Of a stretch of 17,598 bases of DNA, positions 1 through 6,902 are shown piece by piece (position 1 is the first letter of the stretch; every line of letters begins with the position of its first letter). This stretch comes from an uncultured Cellvibrio sp. (GTDB lineage: Bacteria; Pseudomonadota; Gammaproteobacteria; Pseudomonadales; Cellvibrionaceae). Where the stretch lies: assembly GCA_946481735.1 (NCBI GenBank), contig CAMLOU010000092.1:1-17598 (forward strand). The letters run 5' to 3'. Made by a program: the position numbers and the translations under genes. The notes under the pieces are model-generated. The model was not told the DNA's origin. It did no database searches and saw nothing but the letters and a program-made list of their open reading frames with translations.

Positions 1-36
1 TTACCTAATAACCTGATTTCCCTACCACTTTGGCTT

Positions 37-65
37 TTGAGTCAGGCCCGCAACTCATGTAGAAT
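37..65 (+). promoter_or_regulatory. Probable sigma-70 promoter of prfB
   Basis: TTGAGT at 37-42 and TAGAAT at 60-65 are separated by exactly 17 bp, a good match to -35/-10 elements. Transcription would start near 72, giving a leader of about 54 nt before the prfB ATG at 126. Seen in the sequence; promoter activity is inferred. Confidence 0.6.
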
Positions 66-125
66 GCGCGCCTACTTTTAACCCGACCGGGCCCGCACCT
101 GCCGGTTAAACCAGTTAAGCCTGCT

Positions 126-1221
126 ATGGAAATCAATCCTTTACTGAATACCTTGAAAGACCTTGCCGAGCGCACCCGTGTGCTTAGGGGGTATCTTTGA
201 CTACGATCACAAGAAAGAACGCCTGACCGAAGTGGAGATGGAGCTGGGGGAGTCCGCTGTGTGGGACAACCCGGAGCGAGCCCAGGCGCTGGGGCGTGAA
301 CGTTCCTCGCTCGAAATTGTGGTAAAAACCATCGAAGCGCTGGAGTCCGGTATCAGTGATTGCCGTGAGCTGCTGGACATGGCGGTCGAGGAAAACGACG
401 AATCCAGTGTCAATGATGTTGCCGCTGAACTGGAGCGGCTGGACGAGCAGCTGCAAGCGCTGGAATTCCGCCGAATGTTTTCCGGAGATATGGACCCGAA
501 TAATGCCTTCCTTGATATCCAATCCGGCTCCGGCGGAACCGAAGCCCAGGACTGGGCCGAGATGGTGCTGCGCATGTACCTGCGCTGGGGCGAGGCCAAG
601 GGTTTCAAGACGACCCTGGAGGAAGTCTCCGAAGGTGAGGTGGCCGGTATAAAAAGCGCCACGATTCGGTTCGAGGGTGAATATGCCTTCGGTTGGTTGC
701 GTACCGAAACCGGCGTCCATCGCCTGGTGCGCAAATCCCCATTTGATTCCGGTAACCGCCGCCACACGTCTTTCTGTTCTGTGTTTGTCTCGCCAGAGAT
801 TGACGACAATATCGAGATCGAGATTAATCCGGCAGACTTGCGCATTGATACCTACCGCGCCAGTGGCGCCGGTGGCCAGCACGTTAACAAAACCGACTCG
901 GCTATTCGTATTACCCACATCCCTACCGGAATTGTCGTGCAATGCCAGAGTGAACGTTCCCAACACCAGAACCGCGACCAGGCATACAAAATGTTGCGTG
1001 CGAAGATGTACGAGCAGGAGATGCTCAAGCGCAATGCCGACAAACAGGCCATGGAAGACAGCAAGGCTGATATCGGCTGGGGTAGTCAGATTCGCTCGTA
1101 TGTACTGGATGATTCGCGTATCAAAGATTTACGTACCAGTGTGCAAACCAGTAATTGCCAGTCTGTGCTGGACGGCGCCCTGGATCAATTTATTGTCGCC
1201 AGTTTGAAAGCTGGCCTTTAA
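126..1221 (+). CDS. prfB: Peptide chain release factor 2 (programmed +1 frameshift)
   Basis: RF2 recognises UGA and UAA stop codons in the ribosomal A site and triggers hydrolysis of the peptidyl-tRNA. Translation starts at ATG 126 and reads 24 codons to an in-frame TGA at 198-200. The ribosome must slip +1 on CTT (195-197), skip T198 and continue at GAC 199. The total product is about 364 residues, matching the roughly 365 of E. coli RF2. The second frame carries the stop-recognition tripeptide SPF (in RKSPFDSG) and the catalytic GGQ loop ([13 protein letters not shown]). The C-terminus ends SLKAGL as in the family. lysS follows 57 nt downstream, the usual gammaproteobacterial order. Expression is autoregulated: low RF2 slows termination at the TGA and favours the slip. 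A gene caller without frameshift logic would start it too late (near 163 or beyond). Confidence 0.97.
186..200 (+). promoter_or_regulatory. prfB +1 programmed frameshift site
   Basis: An internal Shine-Dalgarno-like AGGGGG (186-191) lies three bases (TAT) before the slippery CTT (195-197). The TGA stop at 198-200 is followed by C, the weak termination context. This is the same arrangement as the classical E. coli prfB site. Element and spacing are seen directly; the autoregulatory role is established for the family. Confidence 0.96.
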
Positions 1222-1278
1222 ATGATCTGATTTTCTGACTTAACCTTGATTCTTTAACCATTGAAATCCCTAACCATT

Positions 1279-2775
1279 ATGAGCAACGACACTACTCAGA
1301 CCCAAAGCCAGGCCCACGACGAAAATAAACTGATCGCCGAGCGCCGTAGCAAGCTGGATGCGATTCGCGAAAAGGGTAACGCCTTTCCCAACGACTTTCG
1401 TCGCGCGCACAAGAGCGTAGAACTTCAGCAAGCCTTTGGTGAGAAGACCAAAGAAGAGCTGGAGGCACTGGGTCATGTTGTCAGTGTGGCGGGGAGGATC
1501 ATGGCCAAGCGCGGGCCCTTTATGGTGCTGCAGGACGGCGAAGGTACGATTCAGTTGTATGCCGACAAACAGGCGCAAGAAAATATCAAGGAAACCTGGG
1601 GCTTGTGGGACATCGGCGATATCGTCGGTGCCAAAGGTGCTCTGCATAAGTCCGGCAAAGGCGACCTGTACGTCAACCTCGAAGAATACCAATTGCTGAC
1701 CAAGTCCCTGCGTCCGCTGCCGGATAAATATCATGGCTTGAGCGATCAGGAAATTCGTTATCGTCAGCGTTATGTGGATTTAATTGTGAATCCTGAAGTG
1801 CGTGATACGTTCCGTTTGCGCTCCAAGTGTATCGACTTTATCCGTCGCTATATGAGCAGCCATGATTTTATGGAAGTTGAGACGCCCATGTTGCATGTGA
1901 TTCCCGGTGGTGCCTCGGCGCGTCCCTTTGTTACCCATCACAATGCGTTGGATATTGAAATGTTTTTGCGCATCGCGCCGGAGCTTTATTTAAAGCGTCT
2001 GGTGGTCGGCGGTTTTGAGCGTGTGTTTGAAATTAACCGTAATTTCCGTAACGAGGGTACATCCACCCGTCATAACCCTGAATTTACCATGATGGAGTTT
2101 TATCAAGCTTACGCAGACTACAAAGACCTGATGGATCTCACCGAAGATATGCTGCGCAAGTTATGTCAGGAGGTCATGGGTACCACGACCCTGACCTATC
2201 AGGACAGTGTGTACGACTTTGGTAAACCCTTTACACGTTTGTCCGTATTTGACGCAGTGCTGAAATACAATCCGCAAATTTCCCGTGAGCAGCTCAGCAC
2301 CTTGGAGGGCGCGCGTCAGGCGGCCCGCGATCTTAATATCAAGATCAAAGACACCGATGGCCTGGGCAGAATCCAGATCGAGATCTTTGAGGAAACCGTC
2401 GAGCATAAACTGGATCAGCCGACCTTTATTACCGAGTATCCCATTGAAGTATCACCGCTGGCGCGCCGCAATGATCAAAATCCAGCAGTCACAGATCGTT
2501 TCGAGTTTTTCATCGGTGGGCGTGAGTTGGCCAATGGCTTCTCCGAATTAAATGACGCAGAAGACCAGGCCGAACGTTTTATGCAGCAGGTCATCGAGAA
2601 AGATGCGGGTGATGATGAAGCCATGCATTTTGATGGTGATTATGTTCGCGCGCTGGAATACGGCTTGCCGCCAACGGCGGGCGAAGGCATCGGAATTGAC
2701 CGGCTGGTGATGCTATTTGCCAATGCACCGTCAATTCGTGATGTACTTTTGTTCCCGCATATGCGGCCGGAATAA
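1279..2775 (+). CDS. lysS: Lysyl-tRNA synthetase, class II
   Basis: Charges tRNA-Lys with lysine using ATP in the cytoplasm; acts as a homodimer. The 498-residue product has the expected length for class II LysRS. An OB-fold anticodon-binding domain lies at about residues 60-160 ([14 protein letters not shown] start). Class II motif 1 is around [18 protein letters not shown]. Motif 2 is [14 protein letters not shown] with its ATP-binding Arg and Glu. Motif 3 is [11 protein letters not shown] near the C-terminus. ATG 1279 is chosen (start MSNDTTQ) because it gives the family's usual N-terminus. A TTG 18 nt upstream is in frame but gives no better ribosome site, and neither start has a clear Shine-Dalgarno. 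It probably shares the prfB transcript, which ends at the terminator at 2795. Confidence 0.97.
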   Translation: MSNDTTQTQSQAHDENKLIAERRSKLDAIREKGNAFPNDFRRAHKSVELQQAFGEKTKEELEALGHVVSVAGRIMAKRGPFMVLQDGEGTIQLYADKQAQENIKETWGLWDIGDIVGAKGALHKSGKGDLYVNLEEYQLLTKSLRPLPDKYHGLSDQEIRYRQRYVDLIVNPEVRDTFRLRSKCIDFIRRYMSSHDFMEVETPMLHVIPGGASARPFVTHHNALDIEMFLRIAPELYLKRLVVGGFERVFEINRNFRNEGTSTRHNPEFTMMEFYQAYADYKDLMDLTEDMLRKLCQEVMGTTTLTYQDSVYDFGKPFTRLSVFDAVLKYNPQISREQLSTLEGARQAARDLNIKIKDTDGLGRIQIEIFEETVEHKLDQPTFITEYPIEVSPLARRNDQNPAVTDRFEFFIGGRELANGFSELNDAEDQAERFMQQVIEKDAGDDEAMHFDGDYVRALEYGLPPTAGEGIGIDRLVMLFANAPSIRDVLLFPHMRPE

Positions 2776-2794
2776 ACGATTTATGGCTGAAATC

Positions 2795-2824
2795 CTGTGG
2801 CGCCTTCGGGCGCCACAGTTTTTT
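2795..2824 (+). terminator. Rho-independent terminator after lysS
   Basis: A perfect 10-bp stem CTGTGGCGCC/GGCGCCACAG (2795-2804 with 2809-2818) is closed by a TTCG tetraloop on a C-G pair, an exceptionally stable loop. Six T residues (2819-2824) follow. It lies 19 nt after the lysS stop and 28 nt before the end of the convergent pseudouridine synthase gene. The weaker T-run on the other strand suggests it mainly serves prfB-lysS. Confidence 0.95.
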
Positions 2825-2851
2825 AGAATGCACATCGCACAGAACAAGTGG

Positions 2852-3709
2852 CTAAATGTGCCTGGACGGATTGGCAAAACACTTGTCGGCGGGCAGGGTG
2901 ACAGCAAGGGATTGTTGACTGAACGGACACACAAACGATAGCGCATAAGCTAACAGTTGTAGTGGCTCTGCTCCGGCTTTGCCGTACAAGCGATCACCGA
3001 TGATAGGGTGGCCAAAGGTTGCAAGGTGGCGGCGAATCTGATGTTTTCTGCCGGTGTCGATATGGATATCAAGCAGCGTGCGTGAGGCAGCTTCGTCTGT
3101 TTGCAAGGTATGTAGTCGGGTGATGGCGGATTTACCATCCAGAGGATAATCGAGTGTTACACCGCCGGCCGGAATTGCAGGTAAGCCGGTAACCCATGCC
3201 TGGTAGCATTTGCGGATGTCGCGGGACTGAAACAAGTGCGACAGGCGCGCGGCGCTTTGCTGGTCATGGGCAATCAACATCAGCCCGGCCGCATCGGCGT
3301 CCAGGCGATGTACCAGAAAGCATTCCCGTTTGGGTTTGCCATTAACCTCCACCCAGCGCAGCAAACTACAGTGATCTCCCCATTGCGACCCCTGCGATAA
3401 CATGCCATGGGGTTTGAACCAGATACTGTAACGCTGCGCATCATGGATTAATTGAGCGGCTTCGGGTTTGCGCGCAAGCACCTGCTCGTCGTAAAAAAGC
3501 TGTATCTTGCAGCCTTTGTTGAGCGGCTTGGTGGCACGGCGTAAGCGCAGGGTTTTACCTTTCAGGTTCCACCAGACGGCGCCTTTGTTCATAGCATCTT
3601 TTATGCGTTGACGCGAAAGGCCGGTACCTTCAGCAAGTATGTCCAATGCTGTTTTTCCGGCCGTTTCTACGGTGAGCGCGAAGGTTTTGGGCGAAGACTG
3701 ATCGGGCAT
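2852..3709 (-). CDS. RluA-family 23S rRNA/tRNA pseudouridine synthase
   Basis: Predicted to isomerise a specific uridine to pseudouridine in rRNA or tRNA. With ATG at 3709 the product has 285 residues. An S4-like N-terminal segment (LSRQRIKDAMNKGAV, about residues 31-45) precedes the catalytic domain. The HRLDADAAGL signature at about 134-143 carries the catalytic aspartate (D137). The later block GRKHQIRRHLATFGHPIIGDRLYG is typical of RluA/RluC/RluD enzymes. I cannot say which position it modifies. A TTG 39 nt upstream (3748) is in frame, but ATG 3709 leaves room for the divergent yaeQ start at 3750. Neither has a strong Shine-Dalgarno. The gene converges on lysS. Confidence 0.9.
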   Translation of the reverse strand: MPDQSSPKTFALTVETAGKTALDILAEGTGLSRQRIKDAMNKGAVWWNLKGKTLRLRRATKPLNKGCKIQLFYDEQVLARKPEAAQLIHDAQRYSIWFKPHGMLSQGSQWGDHCSLLRWVEVNGKPKRECFLVHRLDADAAGLMLIAHDQQSAARLSHLFQSRDIRKCYQAWVTGLPAIPAGGVTLDYPLDGKSAITRLHTLQTDEAASRTLLDIHIDTGRKHQIRRHLATFGHPIIGDRLYGKAGAEPLQLLAYALSFVCPFSQQSLAVTLPADKCFANPSRHI

Positions 3710-3749
3710 AGTGGATAGTGTCGTAAAATTATTTAAAGGTATAGTCAAC

Positions 3750-4283
3750 GTGGCTGAAAAGGCGACTATTTGTAAGGCGAATATTACGCTGTCTGATATG
3801 GATCGGCACTACTATGGTGACCTGAGCTTAACGATTGCCCAGCACCCATCCGAGACGGCTGAACGGATGATGGTGCGGTTACTGAGTTTTTGCTTTCGTG
3901 CGGCAGATAACCTGACCTTTACCCGCGGTTTGTCATCGGCTGATGAGCCGGACATCTGGCTTAAATCAGACGACGGTCGCATTCTGGAGTGGATAGAAGT
4001 CGGGCAACCGACGCCGGAGCGGTTAAAAAAAGCCCAGGGGGTTGCGCAACAGGTATTGGTATTTGCCTATGGTCGAGGCATGGATATCTGGTGGAAAAAC
4101 CATGCGCTAGCTATCCAGGGGTTATCCAAAGTGAAGGTTAATTATTTTGATGCCGTTGAATTGCAAGACTTAACAAAACTTGCAGCAAAAACAATGAACC
4201 TTACAATTTCTATCACTGAGGCTATCGCTTATATATCCAGTGCTGATCACAATATCTGTGTCAGTTTGCGCGATATGCCTTGA
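3750..4283 (+). CDS. yaeQ: YaeQ family protein
   Basis: A member of the YaeQ family (PF07152), cytoplasmic proteins with a PD-(D/E)XK nuclease-like fold and no settled function. The 177 residues compare with about 181 in E. coli. Family landmarks are KATICKANITLSDMDRHYY at the start, HPSETAERMMVRLLSF, then DEPDIWLKSDDGRILEWIEVGQP, where the acidic residues correspond to the nuclease-like core. The start is the GTG at 3750: it gives the family N-terminus and has AAAGGT about 10 nt upstream. An ATG-proximal extension back to 3711 would be unconserved. It is divergent from the pseudouridine synthase, with only 40 bp between start codons. Confidence 0.93.
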   Translation: MAEKATICKANITLSDMDRHYYGDLSLTIAQHPSETAERMMVRLLSFCFRAADNLTFTRGLSSADEPDIWLKSDDGRILEWIEVGQPTPERLKKAQGVAQQVLVFAYGRGMDIWWKNHALAIQGLSKVKVNYFDAVELQDLTKLAAKTMNLTISITEAIAYISSADHNICVSLRDMP

Positions 4284-4289
4284 GCCTGC

Positions 4290-4303
4290 CCGGTGAAAAC
4301 CGG
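4290..4303 (+). other. Short GAAA-tetraloop hairpin between yaeQ and the thioredoxin gene
   Basis: CCGGT (4290-4294) and ACCGG (4299-4303) form a 5-bp stem closed by GAAA. No T-run follows, so it is not a classical terminator. It could be an RNA end-stabiliser or chance. It lies 7 nt after the yaeQ stop. Confidence 0.3.
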
Positions 4304-4351
4304 TGCACAAAAAGTTAATTATTTTGCTTTCAGAAATCAGGGTTTTTATCT

Positions 4352-5200
4352 ATGCATATCGTCGATATCACACTTGAAAATGCACAACAGTTACTGATTG
4401 ACGAATCCTTCACGCGTCCCGTGCTTGTGGATTTTTGGGCTGACTGGTGCGGGCCCTGCAAGTCATTAATGCCGATCCTTGAGAAGCTTGCCACTGAATA
4501 TCAGGGCACTTTTTTGCTCGCCAAGGTGAATGCCGATGAACAAAATATGATTGCTGCACAATTCGGTGTGCGCAGCTTACCGACCGTGATGCTGATCAAG
4601 GATGGCCAGCCGCTGGACGGATTTACCGGCGCACAAACGGAAATTTTTGTGCGGCAAATGCTCGACAAGCATTTACCTAAAGCCTGGGAGAAAACCGTGC
4701 AGCAGGCAAATGATTACATCGCAGCCGGGGATTTTGCCGCGGCCTTACCGCTCTTGCGTCAAGCTGCGGAAGAGTCAGGAAAGCAATCGGGAATTGTTAT
4801 TCGTCTGGCACAAACACTGCTGGAATTGAATCGTGTTGAAGAAGCCGAGAGCTTGCTTGCAGGTATCCGGATGGCTGATCAGGATGCACATTTTCAACAA
4901 GTGCAGGCCCAACTCCAGCTGAAAAAGCAAGCCGCAAAAACGCCCGAAGTAACAGCCTTGGAAACTGCACTGGAGGCAGACCCAACCAATCTGGATCTTA
5001 TATACCAGTTGGCCGTGCAGTTAAACCAGGAAGGTTACTACCGTAAAGCCCTGGAATTGTTATTGCAGATTTTGCAAAAAAATCGCCAATTTTCTGATGG
5101 CGCAGCACGAAAAACGATGACAGATATCCTCGCTGCGCTGGGCAAAGGCGACCCCCTGGCAGTGGAATTTCAGCGCAAATTATTTACATTGCTTTACTAG
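4352..5200 (+). CDS. cnoX: Thioredoxin-TPR co-chaperone (CnoX/YbbN family)
   Basis: A 282-residue cytoplasmic protein with an N-terminal thioredoxin domain (about 1-110) and a C-terminal helical TPR-like region (about 120-282), the CnoX/YbbN architecture. In E. coli CnoX holds unfolding substrates under oxidative (HOCl) stress and hands them to DnaK and GroEL. Here the active site is a full WCGPC (in DFWADWCGPCKSL), whereas E. coli CnoX has lost the CGPC pair. Redox activity is therefore plausible, as in the Caulobacter type. The thioredoxin cis-proline region SLPTVMLIKDG is present. The start is ATG 4352 with CAGGG about 9 nt upstream. It follows yaeQ by 68 nt and could be co-transcribed. 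Confidence 0.92.
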   Translation: MHIVDITLENAQQLLIDESFTRPVLVDFWADWCGPCKSLMPILEKLATEYQGTFLLAKVNADEQNMIAAQFGVRSLPTVMLIKDGQPLDGFTGAQTEIFVRQMLDKHLPKAWEKTVQQANDYIAAGDFAAALPLLRQAAEESGKQSGIVIRLAQTLLELNRVEEAESLLAGIRMADQDAHFQQVQAQLQLKKQAAKTPEVTALETALEADPTNLDLIYQLAVQLNQEGYYRKALELLLQILQKNRQFSDGAARKTMTDILAALGKGDPLAVEFQRKLFTLLY

Positions 5201-5207
5201 GGCTTGA

Positions 5208-5237
5208 TTGGTCGATAGACAAGAAAACCGTTACACT
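5208..5237 (+). promoter_or_regulatory. Weak candidate sigma-70 promoter for the DUF4380 gene
   Basis: TTGGTC (5208-5213) and TACACT (5232-5237) are 18 bp apart in the 252-bp gap before the lipoprotein gene. The match is modest. If used, the leader is about 210 nt and contains the inverted repeat at 5262 and the direct repeats at 5403. Confidence 0.3.
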
Positions 5238-5261
5238 CTTTTTGAAGTCACAGTCAATCCC

Positions 5262-5280
5262 GTTGCATGTTTTATGCAAC
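5262..5280. repeat. Inverted repeat GTTGCAT-N5-ATGCAAC
   Basis: Perfect 7-bp arms (5262-5268 and 5274-5280) with a 5-base centre. There is no T-run on either side, so an operator-type site is more likely than a terminator. It lies 172 bp upstream of the DUF4380 lipoprotein start. Confidence 0.5.
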
Positions 5281-5402
5281 AAGAATGACATCGCGGTACC
5301 CATAACTGCTGTTAATCACATGACTTGCATTTCCCGTCCGTCCAGGATGGTGAACTGGCTTCAGGTGATAGAGGTAATCCGACACGACATCCAGTGAGCT
5401 AG

Positions 5403-5435
5403 AAGCAGCTAAAAAGCAGCTATAAAAAGCAGTTA
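5403..5435 (+). repeat. Three short direct repeats AAGCAG(C/T)TA
   Basis: AAGCAGCTA at 5403-5411 and 5414-5422 and AAGCAGTTA at 5427-5435, with steps of 11 and 13 bp (about one helical turn). They end 4 nt before the Shine-Dalgarno (AGAGGA, 5439-5444) of the lipoprotein gene. Confidence 0.6.
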
Positions 5436-5452
5436 CATAGAGGACATCAATA

Positions 5453-6430
5453 ATGGTGAAAACCTGCAAGATCGCAGTCTTCATCGCCGTCGCAACACTT
5501 GCAGCAAGCCTGATAGTCGCCTGCAGTAAATCGGATCAGCAAGCATCCGGTGCTGCCATGTGTCATCTGCCGCTGTTTGTGCAACAACAAGGCGATAAAT
5601 ACCTGATCAAGCAAGGTGATCTCACCATGGAAGTCAATCCGGCAGTGGGTGGCAGGATTTCCTCGCTTAAACATGGACGCCACGAACTCCTGATAACCCA
5701 GGAGCTGACCAACTCCATGTTGTGGGGCAGCATCCTGTGGTCGAGCCCGCAAAGCGAGTGGGGCTGGCCACCGGTAGAAGTGCTGGACCACAAACCCTAT
5801 CGCGTCTCTGTGGAAGATAACCAATTGGTTCTTGCCAGTGAGATAGATCCAAAAACCGGGTACCAGTTTGTAAAAAGCCACCGGGTCAGCAACACCCGTA
5901 GCGATGCGTTTATTATTACCTATTCCATCTATAACCATTCCGATAAAGCCAAAGCGGTAGCCCCCTGGGAATTAACCCGGGTGCCGACCAGCGGTATTGT
6001 CTTTTATCCCAGCGGTGAGCGGCAGCAGGAAAGCGGCATTTTTTACCCTATGGAAATTCAAAAGATCGGGGATATCAGCTGGTTTCTGTATGACGACAAA
6101 AAAATCCGTGATGATCACCATAAACTGATGACCGACAGTCGCGAAGGTTGGCTGGCTTATACGGATCGCGGTTATTTATTAGTGAAAGAATTTGCAGATG
6201 TGCCAGCCGAGTTGATCGCGCTCAATGAGGGTGAAATCGAATTATTTACCGATGCCCATAAAACCTACCTGGAGCTGCAACAGCAAGGCAGTATGACCAT
6301 GCTGGAGCCCGGTGAACATCTGGATTGGGAAGTGACCTGGCATATTAAAAAACTACCGTCAGATATCTCGGTGTCGGTGGGTAGCGAGGAATTAGTGGAG
6401 TATGTCCGCTATTTACTGAGCGACCACTGA
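5453..6430 (+). CDS. DUF4380-like lipoprotein
   Basis: A 325-residue predicted lipoprotein. A hydrophobic signal peptide (residues 1-23) ends in the lipobox LIVAC, with lipidated Cys24. Ser at +2 argues for outer-membrane sorting. The mature part begins with a motif (LTMEVNPAVGGRISSL, about residues 59-74) that I associate with DUF4380 proteins, which resemble galactose-mutarotase-like beta-sandwiches. It is rich in Trp/Tyr strands (WGSILWSSPQSEWGWPP). A sugar-binding role is inference only, and no catalytic residues are identifiable by eye. The start is ATG 5453 with AGAGGA 8 nt upstream. It appears monocistronic: it has its own 252-bp leader region and nearly 500 bp of non-coding DNA downstream. 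Confidence 0.75.
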   Translation: MVKTCKIAVFIAVATLAASLIVACSKSDQQASGAAMCHLPLFVQQQGDKYLIKQGDLTMEVNPAVGGRISSLKHGRHELLITQELTNSMLWGSILWSSPQSEWGWPPVEVLDHKPYRVSVEDNQLVLASEIDPKTGYQFVKSHRVSNTRSDAFIITYSIYNHSDKAKAVAPWELTRVPTSGIVFYPSGERQQESGIFYPMEIQKIGDISWFLYDDKKIRDDHHKLMTDSREGWLAYTDRGYLLVKEFADVPAELIALNEGEIELFTDAHKTYLELQQQGSMTMLEPGEHLDWEVTWHIKKLPSDISVSVGSEELVEYVRYLLSDH

Positions 6431-6451
6431 TTCCAACCCTTTTCATTGTGC

Positions 6452-6479
6452 AGGCTGCCTTTAATTCATCCGGCAGCTT
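6452..6479 (+). other. Hairpin downstream of the DUF4380 gene
   Basis: AGGCTGCC (6452-6459) pairs with GGCAGCTT (6472-6479), 8 bp including one G-T wobble, with a 12-base loop. No T-run follows. It may be a weak or Rho-assisted 3' end of the lipoprotein transcript. Confidence 0.35.
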
Positions 6480-6707
6480 GACCTTAGCGTCCTCCCCGAA
6501 CTCCCCTAAGCTTCGTTTGTCCATCAGGCTCGGCTTCGTCAGTTATCTCATGTGATCCATTTCTCACTCTCTCGGTTGTGAGTCCTGCCCCACATTCAGT
6601 GTCCTTTGCATCTCCCGTTGATGAACTTTGAAAGAATGGCTTTTTCGTTTTGAAAAAAATTCTACTCGTTTGTGCAATTTTCAATAATTGCGACACTCCA
6701 CCCCCGC

Positions 6708-6731
6708 AAACCCCAGTAAATCCGGGGTTTT
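6708..6731 (+). other. Hairpin just upstream of sigma-54 promoter P1
   Basis: AAACCCC (6708-6714) and GGGGTTT (6724-6730) form a 7-bp stem with a 9-base loop, followed by one further T. It ends 7 bp before the -24 element. It could be a weak terminator insulating P1 from upstream transcription, or a protein-binding palindrome. Confidence 0.4.
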
Positions 6732-6737
6732 CAAGTT

Positions 6738-6753
6738 TGGCATCACCTTTGCA
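6738..6753 (+). promoter_or_regulatory. Sigma-54 (RpoN) promoter P1
   Basis: TGGCATCACCTTTGCA matches the -24/-12 consensus TGGCAC(G)-N4-TTGC(A/T). The essential GG (6739-6740) and GC (6751-6752) have the exact 10-bp gap. It reads toward the Crp-like gene. The start of transcription would be near 6764, giving a leader of about 139 nt. The match is seen directly; RpoN dependence is inferred, supported by a sigma-54 activator gene nearby and two more such promoters in the same cluster. Confidence 0.85.
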
Positions 6754-6766
6754 ATAACCCATGCAG

Positions 6767-6814
6767 CCAGGTGATTCACGAAGTCCCGCTTAGCGCACGA
6801 CTTCCTAAACCTGG
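6767..6814 (+). promoter_or_regulatory. Nested stem-loop in the 5' leader of the Crp-like mRNA
   Basis: Three stacked perfect stems: CCAGGT/ACCTGG (6767-6772 with 6809-6814), GAAGTC/GACTTC (6780-6785 with 6799-6804), and CGC/GCG around TTA (6887-type core at 6787-6789 with 6793-6795). The structure begins 3 nt after the predicted P1 start. There is no T-run, so it is a leader structure rather than a terminator. It may protect the 5' end or receive a regulator. Confidence 0.5.
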
Positions 6815-6902
6815 GCAAAGCAAACAAATTTATTTAGGTGAGCCAGTGTGAATCCGTTTTTACGCTGACTTATGGTTCCGGGTCATTTTGAGGTCATAAG
6901 CC

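Larger units (their letters stand above)
6431..6902. other. Non-coding gap upstream of the Crp-like gene
   Basis: This 472-bp stretch has no convincing gene. It holds, in order: the hairpin at 6452; a C-rich segment flanked by CTTAG/CTAAG (6483-6510); a candidate activator-site motif (6624-6637); an inverted repeat GCAATT-N6-AATTGC (6674-6691); a GC-rich hairpin AAACCCC/GGGGTTT (6708-6730); a sigma-54 promoter (6738-6753); and a structured leader (6767-6900). Confidence 0.8.

Noticed and set aside
198..200. In-frame stop codon in prfB as a pseudogene signal
   Set aside because: The stop is the regulated TGA of the conserved RF2 frameshift site, and the rest of the gene is intact.
184..966. 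Long leftward reading frames opposite prfB
   Set aside because: Antisense shadows of a highly conserved gene; no family features.
3710..3748. N-terminal extension of the pseudouridine synthase from TTG 3748
   Set aside because: It would nearly touch the yaeQ start, has no better ribosome site, and adds residues not typical of the family.
6484..6762. Leftward 92-codon reading frame in the gap before the Crp-like gene
   Set aside because: Composition is not protein-like, no family is recognisable, and it runs antisense across the P1 promoter elements.
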